A DNA stretch of 64,000 bases from Kudoa neothunni (taxonomy: Eukaryota; Cnidaria), in NCBI GenBank assembly GCA_964304625.1, contig OZ199839.1, positions 6,076,001-6,140,000 on the forward strand, given 5' to 3'. Within the stretch, counting starts at the first letter, position 1. The number at the start of each line of letters is the position of its first letter. The notes under the pieces are model-generated. The model did no database searches and was not told where the DNA came from. It saw only the letters and a program-made list of their open reading frames with translations. Position numbers and translations under genes: made by a program. Below, piece after piece: positions 27,031-40,683 of this stretch.

Positions 27031-28144
27031 TTAAAAAATATCCGAAGAAAACCAATATCCTTCATTTATGGAACGCAACCAGGATTCGTATAGGTAGGTA
27101 TCTAGCCGATTCCTAGACACACCGCTCATTTTCCGAATAATTTTTATTATCAGGTGATGCCAAACAACCTCGAACGTTTTAGTATGGTAAACCTCGGGAG
27201 TGACATACTCTTCAGAGTGATTAACGGTTATATTATAATAACTGTAAATTCGGAGAGAATTGTACCCTAAGCACTCGCTTGTATATATTGTAGTCACGTT
27301 TTCAATTCCCTGTAAGACAAGCTGAGTCAACGTTGGTTTATATTTTTTTCGGCCAAAAAAAAACATGGATTCTAACTATTTGCGTTTGACATCGTCGTCG
27401 GAGCATTCGTAAATGTCAAGAATCCAAGGAACGTTCACTCGGTAGCCATACATTTCAGTCATCCGTTGACGCCTCAAAGGAGTCGTTCCACGGAATAACC
27501 TACATCTTAAGAAATAGTTTGGAGTGGCTAATCATCCGTACATGCTCAAAAATCTTCCAACATTGTTCTTACAGCGATCTCTTAATAAACATTCGTCAAT
27601 GTCAAAGATTCGATTTACATCACCCATTTTCTCGCGTCGTTGGAACATTTTATAACAAATATTCCTCAACGTTGAATACCAAATTGTAATGGTTTTCGGA
27701 TATTTGAGTTAATGCTTCCACCCTGCATCTTTGTTTATCAATACACCAAAGGTAAATTAACTCAAATAGCCGAGACACTGCTATTTTTGATACGTTTGAC
27801 CTGATCGTGTTATTTATACCAAAGAAGAAAGAGGTCCTAGGGGAAAATGAATTCTACAATCACTCCTATAATTAATATTTTTAAAGGTATACATAAAATA
27901 AATGTACTTTAAAAAAATATATGAATACCTCTCAATCTCATCATTATCATCACATAAATCGGTCGATGATTTGATTCCCTTTTTTTGTACCTTGTAGGCG
28001 TAATGTGTTATACCTGTGACAATTCTTGCATCGATTACGTATATTTTGTAAGAATCCCTTATCCGCTAGGTAAATGAATAGAGCATTCACATTAAACAAA
28101 AGTTTATAAAATTGACGTTGAGTTGAAAATTCCGCCATAAACAT
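27031..28144 (-). mobile_element. Merlin-superfamily transposase relic (ISXO2-like DDE)
   Basis: The N-terminal part (28144-27950) has CKNCHRYNTLRLQGTKKG, half of the zinc-binding region of these transposases. Near 27.57-27.62 kb the minus strand reads FDIDECLLRDRCKNNVGRF, like the IDE/GR catalytic strand. The 27366-27031 frame carries LGYNSLRIY, TVNHSEEYVTPE, HTKTFEVVWHHL and RLDTYLYESW, matching the C-terminal half, where the family has an H-T-Q-x-I-E pattern. The middle is broken by several frame changes and stops, so it cannot make an active enzyme. I could not find the terminal inverted repeats. Confidence 0.7.
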
Positions 28145-29685
28145 ATATTTTGTTAATTGTTTTAAATTACAAATACGTATAAATTTTTAGATTTTATGCT
28201 CCTGTATTGGCCAATATTTTGGATTTTTTATCATTATTAGCGGCGTTACATAGTTTTATCATGGCCATGAACCATTTTGGAATTATTACGAAGAGACTTT
28301 TGTGTTTGAAGTCTGTATGCTTGAATAAAAAAAAATTCTCTGATGCTGGTGATATCAAATGCTAAGTTATCATTACAAATGTTTGTAATCAATTGTCAAA
28401 AAATCCAAGTTTTAGGTATTACCTAAAAAAATTAAAATTTAACTAAATATTATCTATTTGACTAATTTTTCTTAATTTTAATGAATGAATCGTCGCACAT
28501 AAAATTAAAACCTCATCTAGGTATAGTTGTTATGTGAAATCCAAAAGTCGAACGACAGACTGTAATAGAATGGTTTGAAATTAAAGGAATTGAATAGGCC
28601 CAAAAACAAAGTTTGTTTGCCTAAATTATTATCAATCGCCTTATTGGCCATTGTTTATCCGAAAATAAATTTTAATTCTATCGGAAAATATTTTACATCT
28701 TTACTTCCTCTAGCTCTGAATAACGCTTCTCCGGAAATATCATTTTCTCATCTGGAATTATCGAAAAAATCAGATGAAAAAGAATTTTGTGCTCTACATT
28801 AGATAATCATGTTTTAATGAGAAATTTTTTCAACATATTGACAAAATAATATCATAAATTTGAAGTTTTTGAGTAAATTATAAATTAACGTAATATTTAT
28901 ACATATAATTAAATATTACATCCGTTTTTACAAAAAAATCTGATTTGTCCGGAAAAAAATTTTGTCGGATGTCCGATTTGGATTGGCAGCGCTGGGTCCC
29001 CATTAACAAAATATTAAATTTATTAAATTGGAATCGCGTGATCAATACAATGATGTCGTATCATATGGCATCATTTGATATAATTCGAATTGAATAGGTT
29101 CAAATAATAACAAAAGTGACTAAAAGATTCATTTTTTAAGTGTTTTAATATTTAATAGAGAATAACTAAAAATAAAATATTAACTATTTTATTTTCAGTA
29201 TTAAATTTTCACCCAAATTAATAAACTTAAAAAAATTGAACAATATTATAGTTTTTTTATTTTGAATTCTAGAATTAATTATTTATTAAAAACAAGAATT
29301 AATGAATAAATTAACATTGTTCAAAAATGAAAGAAAAATATATTAGAGCTTGAAAATGATAAATGGTTTGATAAACGAAGAATTGGATAATTTCGAATTT
29401 TTACTTAACTTAATAGAGATTAATCAGAAATAAATCTGTCTTCTTTCCTATGGGGGATTCGTTTAAAATACTGAAGATGTTTTTTCTCAAATTAAAATTT
29501 TGTAATTGATCTTTCAACAATAGAAATCGCCAGGGAAAATCAGCAATAAAGGATGAGAAAATCAATGTATTCACTTTTACATATTTGATCAATAACTTTT
29601 GATTTTTGAAAACAAAAGAAATATCAATTTATATGAATAACACATTATCAATTATGAATATAGGTAAAATAATAGATGGAGTAGT
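28145..29685. other. No gene supported
   Basis: Contains a 75-codon plus-strand frame (28575-28802) and a 60-codon minus-strand frame (29410-29592), neither of which resembles a known protein or has splice partners. A slightly more GC-rich stretch lies near 28.98 kb. Confidence 0.4.
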
Positions 29686-30847
29686 TCAATTTAAGGAAAA
29701 ACTAAATATTTTGCTGGATTTGTAGAAATTATCGATAATTTCAGGGTTTTTTTTCTTTTGTTTCTGGTGGAAACAAAGCCACAAACACAGCTGCAGCAAT
29801 ACAACATCCCGCATAGAACCAATAGCCCCCAGAAACTCCAAGTTTATTGCAAAGACCTTCATGGAAGATCGAAACAACAAACGAAAATATCCAGTTAGTT
29901 AGAGATGCCAATGCAAGTATGGCGCCGATGGTTTTGCTAGTGGATATTTCGATAGATATGACCCATGGAACAAAGTTCCATGTGAGCATATAGAATACGA
30001 AATACAAAATCAAGCAAACCTTTGGTAACCATGATATATACTGTTGATTACTAGTGTTCTCGCTATCGAAAAAGGTCAATATAAAACAGAGTCATCTCAT
30101 AACATCTACTTATAAAAGAATCCTAGAGCAATAAGTGGTACAGCTAGTAACAGGCCACCACAAAATCCAATTATTTTTCTACTTCCATATTTTCCCACTG
30201 GCACACTTAAGAATGTAGTCGGAAATATTGCCACCGCAACTATAACCACACTCAGGCCACTGAGACGATACGATTCACATATAGGACATCTGATTTTCGC
30301 ATTATTGTCGGATCCTATAAACCAGCATTAATTCTGAACTATTTAGGAATTCTATCAATAAGTTACACATACTTGGATTTCCGCTTTTTAGAATGTCATT
30401 AAGATTGAACATAATTGCGTAGATTCCTATGAGATTAGCTAATATTTGTAGAAAAAAGGTGAGTAGAATTCGTTTGATATTTTCCAGCTTGCCTAACTGT
30501 CTGAAGGTATCTTTTAAAGCTAAGCAAATAGAATACAATATTAATATTAATTTAATAAATTATAACATAGAAAAATAGATATTAGATGTGCATACTCATT
30601 TTGTCAGTGATTTTTTCCTCATCATAGAATTTCAGACCAAAACTTGAATTACGGTAGACTCGTCTTGCAAACCTCCTCATTTTAATTTCAAGCACATCCT
30701 TGTTAAAACTCTTAAACTGTTTCCAAACAGGACTTTCAGGCACAATAAATCCGATCAAAAATTGATAGCCAGCCAATATTAGCCCAACCAAATGATTCCA
30801 CAGAATAACATTTGCAAAAACATATCCTTTAGTATTGTTAGAGTTGG
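29686..30847 (-). CDS. Sugar transporter (MFS, SLC2/GLUT-like), C-terminal half: helices 6-12
   Basis: Exons at 30847-30596, 30519-~30325, about 30290-30114 and ~30072-29741. The first carries helix 6 and the family signature FIVPESPVWK (PESPR in most GLUTs). The second carries helix 7 and an extracellular loop. The third has VAIFPTTFLSVPVGKYGSRK, the second copy of the GR[RK] loop motif. The last has FYMLTWNFVPWVISIEI and ends with FPPETKEKKP, equivalent to PETKG. After that a run of eight A separates the stop at 29741 from another open frame to 29686 that would add a tail. Introns are short (76 nt for the first). The plasma membrane is the likely location, with a hexose or related substrate; substrate specificity cannot be read. 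The helices complement exactly the half at 41.5-42.2 kb. Confidence 0.8.
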
Positions 30848-31059
30848 CTAAACACATTCAGTACTCATGAAAAGAGAGCAGCGTCTATATATTTTACTCT
30901 AGGAGAATAAGTCTTTTTTAAACTATAACAAATTAACTTGTTTATAATAAATTAAATAGAATTTATTGCATCAATTATATGATTGAAATTACTTGTTGCA
31001 TTCTAATAATATTTAGAAAGAAATATTCGAGGTAAATTTATGTAATAGTAATTTTATTG

Positions 31060-31440
31060 GTACATGTTTAGATGGGAATTATAACCGAATAAAATAAGAA
31101 ATATTTAATTATTAGCAAAAGAAAATTTAAAAAAATTATATTTTTTATTAATAGATTTGGTATAAATGCGAATTGTGGTTTAATTTTGTATAAAAATCGA
31201 GTTAAAATCTCTCCTTCACACAGGATCGCACATATTCTTCTTTGAAAAAATCTATTAATCAATTTAAAAGAATAAACCTAAAGTTTTTTTAAATTTCACT
31301 CTTCTAAATATTATGCTAAGTGGAATTAAAATTAATTTTCGCATAAAAAAAATAATTTAATCTATATGGCTTGGTGGAAACTAACGACAATTAAATTTCT
31401 ATCGTTAGGATAAGGCAAAAATTGAACTGAAATAACGATT
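31060..31440. other. Part of the long transporter intron, nothing recognised
   Basis: AT-rich. The small frame on the minus strand here has no recognisable features. Confidence 0.4.
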
Positions 31441-31455
31441 ATCATACTTGTAATG

Positions 31456-31545
31456 AAGGGGTCGCGGTGGTGGTTCGAACTCACGAACCGTACCGTCCCG
31501 CTGCTGATCCCGCGGATGTTAGTACGTTAGCTTCGGTTACATCCC
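31456..31545 (-). repeat. tRNA-like sequence, probably head of a SINE
   Basis: On the minus strand the segment starts GGGATGTAACCGAAGCTAAC (A-box-like) and, some 50 bases on, has GAGTTCGAACC, close to the B-box, then ends CGCGACCCC. The length is about 90 bases with room for a long variable arm, as in tRNA-Ser or tRNA-Leu. Stem pairing is only partly kept, so it is not a working tRNA gene. The flank at 31.58-31.85 kb is also more GC-rich than its surroundings. Confidence 0.4.
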
Positions 31546-31859
31546 TAATGCAATCAACGATTATGTTGTATTATTCCAGGCACATCCAAAAGAGTTAAAA
31601 GTCCTCATGTCGTCAGATATGCGACGAAATCTTTCCCTCTTGATGTCTAACAACTCTAAACTGCTCTCCTTTCACTAGCATATCGGCGGCGACCTTCTTT
31701 GGCAGATTTCAGCCATACTTTCGGACTTTCTCTTGATGTTCAAATGAATCTCACGGACCAATATTATACTGGTAGTTGAGAACTAATCCCTGCGTAACGT
31801 AACGCTCTCTCTGAGTCGACAACCTCAATTTTTGGATGAGTTTGGGATCATTTTTGACC

Positions 31860-33440
31860 TTAGGATGAAAATAATAGTCTTACGAATATATTTCTTCATC
31901 AAAAACGGCAAACACTAAAATCTTTAAATTATAATTATCTTATTGTGAATTTGGTTGCAATTTTCACATATTATTGATAAATGGGGCTTACAGAAACTTT
32001 TCGTTCAATTTTAGTAATAAGTTGAACGTTTGCTGTTATGCTTTCTAGGATAGATGGGAGGCATCTTTACCAGTAATTCAATTCTCCTTTTTTGCATAAT
32101 TTGATCTGGTTAGTTACGTTGTCAATTTCATATTCCATATGGAATTTCTTCACAAAAACAATGTTATATTTTCTTTTTGTTCAAAGATGAAAAAGTATAT
32201 CTCTTAGCGGACAGGATTATGATGAAGATATTAATTTGATCACACAGTTTTGAGAAGAAATTATTTTAAAAGAATTTAATATTAATATAAACTGAATTAA
32301 AATCAAATAAAAATATAAATTTAATTTTTTGAGTACTGAACAGGTTGGATGGAAAATAAGAAAAATAACTTTGGGCCAGGTATACATTAATGAATACATT
32401 TCAATCTAAACTTTATTAAATGCAGGCATCTGTTATCAATTTTTCGTTTTCCATAATACGCAATAATAAAAATTAAACGTATTGTGGAATTTAAAACAGG
32501 TTTTATTGGTTTAACATATATTTTTGTATGTATAATAGATGGAGATAAAAAATATTTCGAATTTGTTATTTCATAGGCAAATTGAAAAATTGAACGACTC
32601 GTTATTAATGGATTATTGCATAGATTATTAAATTAGATAATTTATAGTAACGTAATTTTCTTTGCTTAAACTAGGACTGATCTGTTTATAATTAGTGTCA
32701 TTCCAAAAAATATAAATAAGAGAGAATCATTTTACAATTTTTTTTTAATTTTTTTGGCTTTCATAGCTTGTGTAACGATGCATTTTCCAGTTAGTTCACA
32801 TACTTCATTTCTCTAAACATTAAAATATTGTTGGCCAATTGTATTTATTATTCGTATTTCTAATTGAAAATTTAACTAAACAATTATTAAACTTGAGTAT
32901 AAAAAATATGACAGTCTAAATCTTACGGATGAATTAATATTTATCTCGATTATAAAGTATCTTAGAGAAAAACTAATACCTTAATCAGTCATAAATAGAT
33001 AAATTCTACGTAAATTTATAATTGTTCCCCGATAGTCGAGTGATAAATCATGGGGTAGGATTAAGGCCAGGCCCGCAGAAATATTATGCCCATCCCTGAT
33101 CTAGATCCTTCTACAAAATCTTAGGAAGGTCTAAACGTTAGCAAGAGTTTTACATCAAAAATAAAATTTAAATTTATTTATTATGTTGAATTGTCAATGC
33201 TTTAATATAATTATTTATTCCTGGGTCAAAAATGACTCCAAACTCATCAAAACGTGAATATAGGTCAAAACGTGAATAAAAACAAAATGAGTTCTAATAT
33301 AAGAACAGCATTATGCAAAAAAAAATAACATATATATATATAAGTGAATTTACAATTATAAATTAGATTTTTATTGTTGCTAATCAATATAGCTATTAAG
33401 AAGTGAAATTTTCTCCTAGGTCACCTTTGATCCCAAATTC
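31860..33440. other. Part of the long transporter intron, nothing supported
   Basis: AT-rich. Around 33030 GATAGTCGAGTGATAAATCA resembles a Pol III A-box, but no B-box follows at the right distance. No host exon seen. Confidence 0.4.
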
Positions 33441-33450
33441 AGTATAGGTG

Positions 33451-33591
33451 TGTGAAAGTTCACACAAAGTACGCCGATAAAGACACCAAGTCAATAGTAA
33501 TACTCTTATACCCGTACGCGCACTTCATAATTCTTAACACTCCACACCACTTCCACTGAAGAATAGTAATAGTTTCAATAGGAGGGGGACA
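33451..33591 (-). repeat. LTR of the fossil gypsy element (3' LTR)
   Basis: On the minus strand it runs from TGTCCCCC to TTCACA, about 141 bases, with TG and CA ends and a purine-rich stretch just before it. Its final 50 bases recur at 37164-37212 (TGTGAAAGTTCAC and ACGCCGATAAAGACACCA in both), which identifies the remnant of the other LTR. Confidence 0.6.
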
Positions 33592-34561
33592 TTCTCTGTC
33601 TTTGTGATCGACTTAAATCATTATCATCATCATTGCGTGCATCAATGGCATCCAAAGTGTGATTCGAGTTTCCATTTGGAGCGCTATAACTATTTCCATT
33701 ATCATTAGGCGAGGTTGAATTAATATCATCAGCTATAGGGGACATCCACCGGAAAAGGGATTGGAGACATATCATAATTTTTTTGATGGATAATTGCTTT
33801 TAAGGGGGTAGTTACTTGTAGGAGAATCTCTTGAACGATTAGGTTTCAAATTGTTCATATGAACCACATTAGCATTAATGTCCGATGTTGATCAAATAAT
33901 TAGTCGGACATAATTTCTTTAATATTTTACATAATCCACTTCACATTGATTCCAATTTAGAGTGTATATTTTGTAGCTTAAGTCATGCAAAATTACCAAC
34001 TTTAATGTTTTCAATCTTCTATTTATATTATCGAAATCACAACATAACTGAGAGTCGTAAATATGAATTCGAGACAGTGACATGTTTCCGAAATTTCTCA
34101 TCGGCATTTTTAAGGAGGTATGTTTCACCAAAAAAATCGGGGACCTCAGATGATCTAGGTTCTCTTTCTTGAGTCAACCATAACGGACTATAAACGGTTT
34201 TGTTGTGAATAGCACTTCTATAATTAATAATAATATTAATATTAAAAATAAAAGCGGCAGTACTTCGTCCCATTGAGCACCTTGATTAATAGATTTTGCA
34301 ATAGGTTTCTTCAATGTTCCATTCACTCTTTCGACAATACCGTTGTCATCTCGATGTTCACCACTTGTTGTTATCTTTATACCCAATATATTATCAATTT
34401 CTCGTATTAAACTTTTATTGAAATTAGTTCCCTTGTAGAAACGAACATGTAATGGAACGCCGAATCTAGAAATAACTTCATTCACCACACATTCGGCGAG
34501 TATCTCAGTGTCGGTACAACATAATGGAAGGGCTTCGACCCCTTTAGTAAATGTGTCTCAT

Positions 34562-34599
<38 letters not shown>

Positions 34600-37214
34600 T
34601 TATTTGATCTAGTTTCAGATAATGGTTTCATAAAATCCAAATGAAGAACATCAAAAAGAGCCTTAGTATTAAAGTGTTGATAGTCGGTAATGCCAATCTC
34701 ACGGCAAAACATTAGATATAAATTGCAAGAACGAAAAAATTTGAATGTTGATTGTTGATCGTTGGTATCCAGGCCAAAAGAACCGTTTCCTCGGAAGATT
34801 AAACACTTTGAATCCCATCATATGCCCACAAAATCATGAAAATGAGTTAGCACTTTATTTCTTAGTTCATAAGGAAAGTATATTTGTTTCATCATTCCCT
34901 CCGGATCTTCAAATATGCGGTAGACAAAATTTTCCACGAGTACGAATTTTCCTCGCTTTGTATTTTTACTGTTACTAGAGACAGATAGCTTCTTCCTGTG
35001 ATTCTTAAGAATTTTGTCTGAGCCAATCGATTCACGGATTTCATCCGAAGTTAATAATTCTAATATAGGACTATTATTTGGAATAAGGTTAACGCGACGA
35101 ATTATTCTAGAAACCACATAAGCATTGACATATTCAGTAGCTTGACGATAGCACACTTTAAAATTGTACTCTTGCAACTGCATTAATCGACGAGATATAC
35201 AACCATGGGAATCCTTCATAGTGCTAAGATAGGTCAAATGGTTATGGACAGTTAAACCCATAAACTGATTTCCAGTTTAATAGTATCGATGTTGACGGAT
35301 GACCAAAATTATTGTCAGGGCATCATTCTCCAAAGTGGGATACTTTCTCTCGATGTCATTCAAAGTTCTACTGGGATAGTATATGACGTGTTCAACACCA
35401 TTAAATTTCTGAATCAATACACCTCCAATAGTGTTGTAGGAAGTATCTTTTTGAAGGATAAAATCTCTTTTAAAATTAGCGTAAGACAACAAGGGCGCAG
35501 TTGTGACCACATCATTCAATTTAAAAAATGAAGACTCGCAATTCTCATCCCATATGAAACGGATCAGCGTTTTTGTTAGATTGTTCAATCGACCAGTAAT
35601 TGGAAAAGTTGGTGACGAATCTTCGATAATAATTTGCTATACCAAACAACGATTTTACCTCTTTTGAGTTTGAAGTTCCTGGAAATTCATGCACGCATTT
35701 GATTTTGTCAAGTGAAGATTTTATACCATCACGGGAGATTGTAAAACCAAGGAATTCAAGTTTTTCTTTGAAATGATGACACCTTATTTAATAAAAGACC
35801 TGCTTCCTTAATTTTGTTTAAAATCAAATAAAGTTTTTCTTTATGGTCTTTCCATATTTTTGTGAATATTATATCATCGAGGTAAACAAAGCAAAATCTA
35901 CCAATAAAATTCTTTAATAAAATGTTCATGCGTCCTTGAAACATAGCAGAAACATTTGTTATTCCAAGGGGCATAACATTGAAGTGATAGAGACCATGCG
36001 GAGTAACAAAAGCAGTTTGCTCTCTATCTTCCAAAATAAAACGTAATTTGCTAATATCCACTTTTGAAATCCAACGTATTAAAATACTTATAACTTTCAA
36101 ATTTATTTAAAAAATCGCCAAAATTAGGAAGCGGATAAACGTCTTTTTTTGTGTTCTCGTTTAATAAATGATAGTCGACTCACATTCACAGACCACCACT
36201 TTATTTTCTTTACAATTACTATGGGACATGCCCAGGAACTATTAATTAATTCAATCATTTTTTTATCTAGCGTCTCTTTTAGTTCAATCTTAAGTCATTC
36301 TTCGTATTTGTATGTGATCCTTCTTAGTAATTGACGCACAGGTTATGAGTTTGTATTGATAGAGTTCAATTAATTTGGTTTTTCCAAACATATTCTCATC
36401 ATTAACCTCGTTAATAAAACCTTCCCAATATAGAATTTTTTTATACATTCAGATTTTCCAGGGTTTTTTTGTGAGTTGCTATCCAAGGAAAAGGACATTA
36501 TCAAATTCGCAAGTGTGATGGTTTTGCTTTTGTAGTCAATAACGGTTCTATTATAATTCATGATGTTTGAATCAATTATCAAATCTTCACTCAGTCCACT
36601 CATGACAAGCGCTTTACATGAAATAACATTAGTGCCAATTCGAAAGGAGGCATCAAGTCGACCAATCATATCGCATTTTTCACCAAAGGATCAATAAGTG
36701 CTACTGAGCATCTAACTATGGCAGACTCATTCTTGACCAATTTGGAATTGATGATGATTGCTTCAGATCCAGTGTCAACTAGTGCGGATACATCAGTTCC
36801 ATACCAATTGACGTATATCCTTATCAGTTTGTTAGCTTTAGCGTGGTTCAAGATAGACAGTTTTAAATTCATTAACATCGAGGAATCCATTACTTTAACG
36901 CGATTCCAATTGTTTATCGATGTATTCAGATATTAAACGATGAGCCTTGCTAAATTCTTGTCGTAAATTGAGTTTTATGATGAAATAATGGTCCAATAAT
37001 TCATCACCAAGGGCTAATGGGATTATTCCACAGAATCTTGTCGGAGATAGTCCTTCAAAAGATGTACCATATTCAGATTGTCCCAATTGGCAGAAAAATT
37101 ATCTTTCCTGAATTTAGATAGGTTTATGTTTATAACCATTGTTATCCTACTCCTGTCGACAATTGTGAAAGTTCACGCCATGTACGCCGATAAAGACACC
37201 ACGTCAACTATAAT
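33451..37214 (-). mobile_element. Fossil Ty3/gypsy LTR retrotransposon
   Basis: Old copy on the minus strand inside the presumed transporter intron. Parts in order: a short gag-like start (about 36.9-37.13 kb), an aspartic protease with DTGS (about 36.8 kb), reverse transcriptase with YLDD (35.76-36.1 kb), RNase H (35.28-35.59 kb), and integrase (about 34.17-34.7 kb core, preceded by the region around 34.8-35.2 kb). Only the left end keeps a plausible whole LTR; the right end keeps about 50 bases of it. The element is broken many times (on the order of ten or more) and much of gag is missing; it is ancient and inert. Confidence 0.88.
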
Positions 37215-38776
37215 AATTTACTAGCGGGAATTGACCTGCTTTGCTTGGGGAGGATTTCGCATAGATACGTTTCTTAATAATATTCAAAAAATATACTGAA
37301 GTTTCAAATTAACCATCTGATGCAAAATAATTAAAAATTTTCAAGTGGCATACTTTCCACGATTTGGATTAGCGAAATTAAAATTATGATCATTTCTGTG
37401 AAGGAAAGTATCACTCCCGGCATTCATTTAAAAATTTCGTTACCCGGCACCAACACTAAATAATTTAATGTCAGTGTCGTATTTTTTTGCATTCCCAAAT
37501 TATTTAAATCCCGTTAAATGGTTATCCTAGACGTTATTTTTGGTCCGGTTCCGAATGTTTTTACACCCTGTTTACGGCAGATGAATAAATAGAAAAAGAT
37601 ATAGAGATAGAAGAAAATTAATTTTTATTACTCAAATTAATATCCCTCGGCCAGGCAAGAGCTTAACTTACTTTTCCCCATAAACAACCATGAATCACGT
37701 CAAATTCAACATAAACAATTTAAGTAACTAGGTGAAATAAAAGTACAACCATCTGCATTGAATTTAATCACGGAAAGTTTACATTAGCGGACGATTTCAA
37801 TGAAATCTACGGATGTTATATTTCCATTATATTAAAATAAATTTAATTTTAACGTTATCCATCAATTCGTTATTCATTAAACATATATAGATTTTTTATC
37901 GTATCTAAAACCATTAATAGAACCATCAAAATGTGTTTATCAAGTCAAATACGTTTAAACTCCCGACATAGATAGTGTATCTGCATGAACACCCAAATTT
38001 ACAAATAAAATTTTATACAAAGTCAGATAACAACAGTTAATAAACATTTGGTAGAACATATAAAGGGATAAATTAACTTCAACCGACCATCAGCAGGGCA
38101 TAAGGGTGTTAATCCTATTGTCGAACTCGAGTAATGCGATAGAACAAACATTGAATCGACGAAATCACCATTTTCAAAACACTTCTGGGAACACATGATA
38201 CTTTGAAAACGATTTAAGATTGTTTGAAACATTTTGGTTTTTAAAAAATTTCATAAATATCTCTCTATAAGGAAAAATTTAGGACGCACATGCTTACCTA
38301 CTGACACACACGCTCACACGGACACTTCAGCTTTACATGTGTAGTAGATATTCCGCCCGATCACTTCGTAAATCTTAACAGAGTTTTAATACAGTCGAAC
38401 TTGGATATTGCGTAATTTCACAAGTTCTTTGAAATATAACGGATATTTTAAATTTTTTACTCAAACGTTGCTTTTATATTGTTTAAATTAAGGTTAATTG
38501 AATAAGCGAAGATAAAAAGTATTTGTTAAAGATATATATATTTAAGTTAATGTGTTAAAACTAAAATCTCGGTACTGCGTAAAATTTTGTTCAGTTTAGT
38601 CTCCAATTAATCTTCTTTTTAATTCTGCGAAACAAAAATGGTAAGGAATCGAAAAACAGTGGCTGAATAAATTAAATTATCGAATATTATAATTTGATTA
38701 AAACACTCAAAGTAAAAAAAAAAGAATGACTTAACTTCCCGAGCAATCTATAATATAAAATTATCTAATCCCAATA
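37215..38776. other. Part of the long transporter intron, nothing supported
   Basis: AT-rich. Near 38392 ACAGTCGAACTTGGATAT resembles a Tigger-type terminus, but the matching opposite end is not found. Confidence 0.4.
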
Positions 38777-38778
38777 TA

Positions 38779-40673
38779 CAGTAAGGCCTCAATTTCGATA
38801 TAGGGAGGTTTTTTGGGGAATGCAATTTACCACGCAATAGCAAGACCACTCGCAAATACAATTAATATTTGTATTTGTTGATGAAATGGCTATCTATTTT
38901 AGTATGTTTCTTTAACTTTTTAAATATTTCGTATTAGTGATCCATGGCAGGATATAGAGAGAGCAAAGCTGAGGGTTTTACAGATATAAAGGCCTTTCTA
39001 ATTTTGCTTATCGAGGCTTATAGTTGTTTCGTTGAAATTGTTTCTTTTTCCAAATCAAAATTGGGGTCTTCAGTACATATAGAATTATTTAATTTGTTTG
39101 TGTTGGAGCTGCCAAACGCATCACAAGAACAGCTTCAGCCTCTTCCATAGCGCCAACGTCATCGAGGTCATCAAATATGATCAAACGAGATAGGCAAAAA
39201 TTAATACCATCATAATTTCATAATTTTCATAATTCAAATCAATTAATGATTTTTCTGTATGTATATTAATTATTTCGAAATCAAGAAAAATATCACTACT
39301 GAAAATAGGAGATTTTTTGAAACAATTAAGTATGACTGAATTATTAACTGTTTTCCGAATATTTTTTTATGTATTTAGGAAAGTTAATATAGTTTATTTC
39401 GGAATACTTGTAGCATCGTTGTCAAATATAAGATTTTTGGCCAATATTTTTCTATAATTGGCCTTAAGACTATTAATAACACCGAGATCGATTCGTCGAG
39501 TGATGCTGGTGGTATTTTTTGGGGAGAAATAATAATTTGATATTTGTAGAGGAATTAATTGATTGAGTGTGATAAGGGCATTGATTAAATAACATAAGAA
39601 CGTTTCTACTTTCTCGAAAAAATTTATTGTCCAAATCTTTATTATCTCATGGAAAATGGCTGCTGACATCCAACCATTTTTGAGAGAGAAATATTTGCAA
39701 GGGAAATTATTCACCCCTTTAAAACAACGTTGTTTTTGAAACTTACCAATAACATAGAGCGGAAGTTTTTCTCCAACCAACGATATAGTTATCAACACGG
39801 TCACTATATTTTTTTGATCGTTTACAACCCCTCACTTCGATTTCATCTTTTGTTGTATAAATACGATAAGTACGTGTGGGAAGTTGTTCGTAAAAAGAGC
39901 AAATTCTTCAAGATTAAATATATTTTCATGATTGTAATTACTTATTCCATCCGAATATTGTCAAATCCATTCATTAGCTGCCATCACATCCGCATTATCT
40001 GCCTCGCCGTGAAGCTTTTGGTTTTTCAAACTGAACCATTATTTGAAATTACCAAACCACCCATTACTTGAATGAAAATCTTTGACTCTAAGATCATTTA
40101 CTATAAGCGTCGCCTTTTATTTGATTATAAAAATTTGAGATGTTTTTCTTTTTTTCTCGCATGCTAACTATCCAATCATACAACTCATTTTCAATATGGG
40201 TGTATTTTCCCCGTGAAACTCGTATTGGGTAAAATGAAACGTTTGAACTAATAGGTTCATCTTTTTTGATAATATTCCATCGAGAGAGGAATGACCTATC
40301 CTGATTTATCTAAAGTTAAAATCTAGTCATTATTTGACGGGTTAAAATGCTTCATTGTGATCATTTTATCTTAGATATTGTTTTAATCGAGTCGCAATAT
40401 TGAATTATTCGAATTTTTTTCTTCTATGTTTCTCTGAGATCGTCCTACCATTATTTCGTTGGGGTCAAATATGGGATTAATCGGATTAAAAAAAAATAAA
40501 AAAAGCCACACAACAGCTAGACCATCGATTTCGATGATTTTGAATTTGATTGAACCAAAAATTAATAACCGTGCTTTTTAAAAAAGTTTTCTATTGGCTA
40601 GAATACTTTTTTGAAATTTTTAAGTTAGAAAACAACGAAAAATTTTTAATTACGCTATATCGAGGCCCTACTA
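38779..40673 (-). mobile_element. Tigger/pogo DNA transposon, near full length, degenerate
   Basis: Inverted ends CAGTAAGGCCTCAATTTCGA at the left and, on the other strand, TAGTAGGGCCTCGATATAGC at the right, with TA on both sides. The transposase runs on the minus strand. A CENP-B-type region near 39.97-40.2 kb includes ENELYDWIVSMREKKK and SSNGWFGNFK. The DDE domain (39804-39394) has KLPLYVIGKFQKQRCFKGV, GWMSAAIFHEI and SPKNTTSI followed by LGVINSLKANYRK, the pogo/Tigger pattern. An acidic C-terminal stretch (DDLDDVGAMEEAE) lies near 39.15 kb. Frame breaks occur across the length; the LLVDN strand with the second aspartate is degraded. A cut-and-paste transposon that is no longer active. Confidence 0.85.
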
Positions 40674-40683
40674 TATACTGAAT

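Noticed and set aside
31456-31545. Functional tRNA gene
   Set aside because: A- and B-box-like strings are present, but acceptor-stem pairing is incomplete and the loop lengths are irregular; a SINE head is more likely.
34745-36936. Plus-strand frames within the gypsy fossil
   Set aside because: They are antisense to recognisable pol domains.
38392-38420. A further Tigger-type MITE
   Set aside because: Only one terminus-like string is present; no inverse partner within a plausible distance.
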